A stretch of DNA of 7,946 nt. It comes from Methylotenera_A sp040387515. Lineage in GTDB: Bacteria; Pseudomonadota; Gammaproteobacteria; Burkholderiales; Methylophilaceae. The notes below the pieces were generated by a model that saw only the letters and a list, made by a program, of their open reading frames with translations, had not been told where the DNA came from and searched no databases. How positions within the stretch are numbered: the first letter of the stretch is position 1; each line of letters opens with the position of its first letter. Location: the NCBI GenBank assembly GCA_040387515.1, contig JAZKDP010000015.1:1-7946 (forward strand), read 5' to 3'. Position numbers and translations under genes: made by a program. Positions 7,071 to 7,946 of this stretch are shown here, piece after piece.

Positions 7071-7946
7071 TTAAACCTTAGCAGCTGCGGCAACTTCTGC
7101 AGCGTAATCAACCACTACTTTTTCAATGCCTTCACCAACTGTAAACATTGTAAATGATGCCACTGATGCATTTTTTGATTTTAATAGTTGCTCAATCGTC
7201 ATTTTGTCATCTTTAACAAAAACTTGATTTAACAAAGTAACTTCTTTCAAGAATTTTTGCACAGTACCATCAGCGATTTTTTCTAACATTGCTTCTGGTT
7301 TACCCGCTTCTTTTGCTTTTTCAATGGCAACGCGACGCTCTGCTTCAATCAAGCTGGCATCAATGCCAGAAATATCTAATGATTTTGGTTTAGCTGCAGC
7401 AATATGCATCGCGATATCTTTAGCTAACGCGTCATCACCGCCAACCACATCCACTAACACACCAATTTTGGCACCGTGGATATAACTCGCTAATTTGCCT
7501 TGAACCGTTGGACGCACAAAACGACGTGGCGTGATGTTTTCACCAATTTTACCAACTAATTGTGCGCGTGTTTCTTCAACTGATGCGTCGCGCATAGGCA
7601 ATGCGTTTACCGCCTCAATATCAGCCGCACTGCTGTTAGATACAATCGTCGCTAATTCGCTGACGAATTTCAAAAAGTCTTCATTTTTTGCACAGAAGTC
7701 AGTTTCAGAGTTCACTTCAATCATCGCGCCAGATTTACCATCAGCAGAAATTGCAACACCCACAGTACCTTCAGCAGCAACACGGCCTGCTGCTTTGCTG
7801 GCCCTGTTACCAAAACGTACACGCAGGATTTCTTCTGCGCGCGTCATATCGCCTTCAGCTTCGGTTAATGCTTTTTTACAGTCCATCATTGGCGCATCTG
7901 TGCGCTCACGTAATTCTTTTACCATGCTTGCGGTAATTTCAGCCAT
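7071..7946 (-). CDS. tsf: Translation elongation factor Ts
   Basis: EF-Ts is the cytoplasmic guanine-nucleotide exchange factor that strips GDP from EF-Tu so it can rebind GTP and aminoacyl-tRNA. The 291-residue product is complete, with its ATG formed by the last three bases of the window; E. coli EF-Ts has 283 residues. The N-terminal UBA-like domain carries the family signature LRERTDAPMMDCKKAL (12-27). The conserved EVNSETDFCAKNEDF (77-91) holds T82-D83-F84, equivalent to the TDF residues that insert near the EF-Tu nucleotide site. The two core subdomains follow (about 55-275), with HIAAAKP (181-187), GKPEAMLEKIADG (236-248) and KDDKMTIEQLL (266-276). Any ribosome binding site, promoter and the usual upstream neighbour rpsB lie outside the window. 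A terminator follows directly, so it is probably transcribed apart from pyrH. Confidence 0.98.
   Translation of the reverse strand: MAEITASMVKELRERTDAPMMDCKKALTEAEGDMTRAEEILRVRFGNRASKAAGRVAAEGTVGVAISADGKSGAMIEVNSETDFCAKNEDFLKFVSELATIVSNSSAADIEAVNALPMRDASVEETRAQLVGKIGENITPRRFVRPTVQGKLASYIHGAKIGVLVDVVGGDDALAKDIAMHIAAAKPKSLDISGIDASLIEAERRVAIEKAKEAGKPEAMLEKIADGTVQKFLKEVTLLNQVFVKDDKMTIEQLLKSKNASVASFTMFTVGEGIEKVVVDYAAEVAAAAKV

Overview
The window is an ordinary, well-conserved chromosomal housekeeping block from a Gram-negative bacterium. Gene order and protein sequences point to a betaproteobacterium. The low GC (about 40-45 % by eye) and sequence style would fit a Methylophilaceae member such as Methylotenera or Methylophilus; that narrower placement is inference. 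All eight genes lie on the minus strand, so transcription runs from high to low coordinates. No mobile element, CRISPR array, tRNA or rRNA gene was seen, and no undescribed system was recognised.

In transcription order: tsf (7946-7071, EF-Ts) is complete, with its start codon exactly at the window edge, and it is closed by a strong intrinsic terminator (7018-7059). A leader of about 185 bases without a gene (6833-7017) follows, holding at most a weak candidate promoter. Then comes a compact seven-gene run, probably one transcription unit: pyrH (UMP kinase), frr (ribosome recycling factor), uppS (undecaprenyl diphosphate synthase), cdsA (CDP-diacylglycerol synthase), dxr (DXP reductoisomerase), rseP (site-2 intramembrane protease) and bamA (outer-membrane assembly). 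bamA is cut by position 1 after its POTRA region. From frr onwards the gaps are 28, 8, 1, -4 (overlap) and 14 bases, which favours coupled translation.

The genes join translation (tsf, frr) and nucleotide supply (pyrH) to envelope building. Dxr commits DXP to the isoprenoid precursors that UppS condenses into the lipid carrier for peptidoglycan and O-antigen. CdsA makes CDP-diacylglycerol for phospholipids. RseP controls the envelope-stress response and BamA inserts outer-membrane proteins. The points that need judgement are start codons: uppS and bamA appear to use TTG behind near-identical leaders, dxr has a TTG or GTG start, and frr starts at an internal ATG rather than at the longest open frame.
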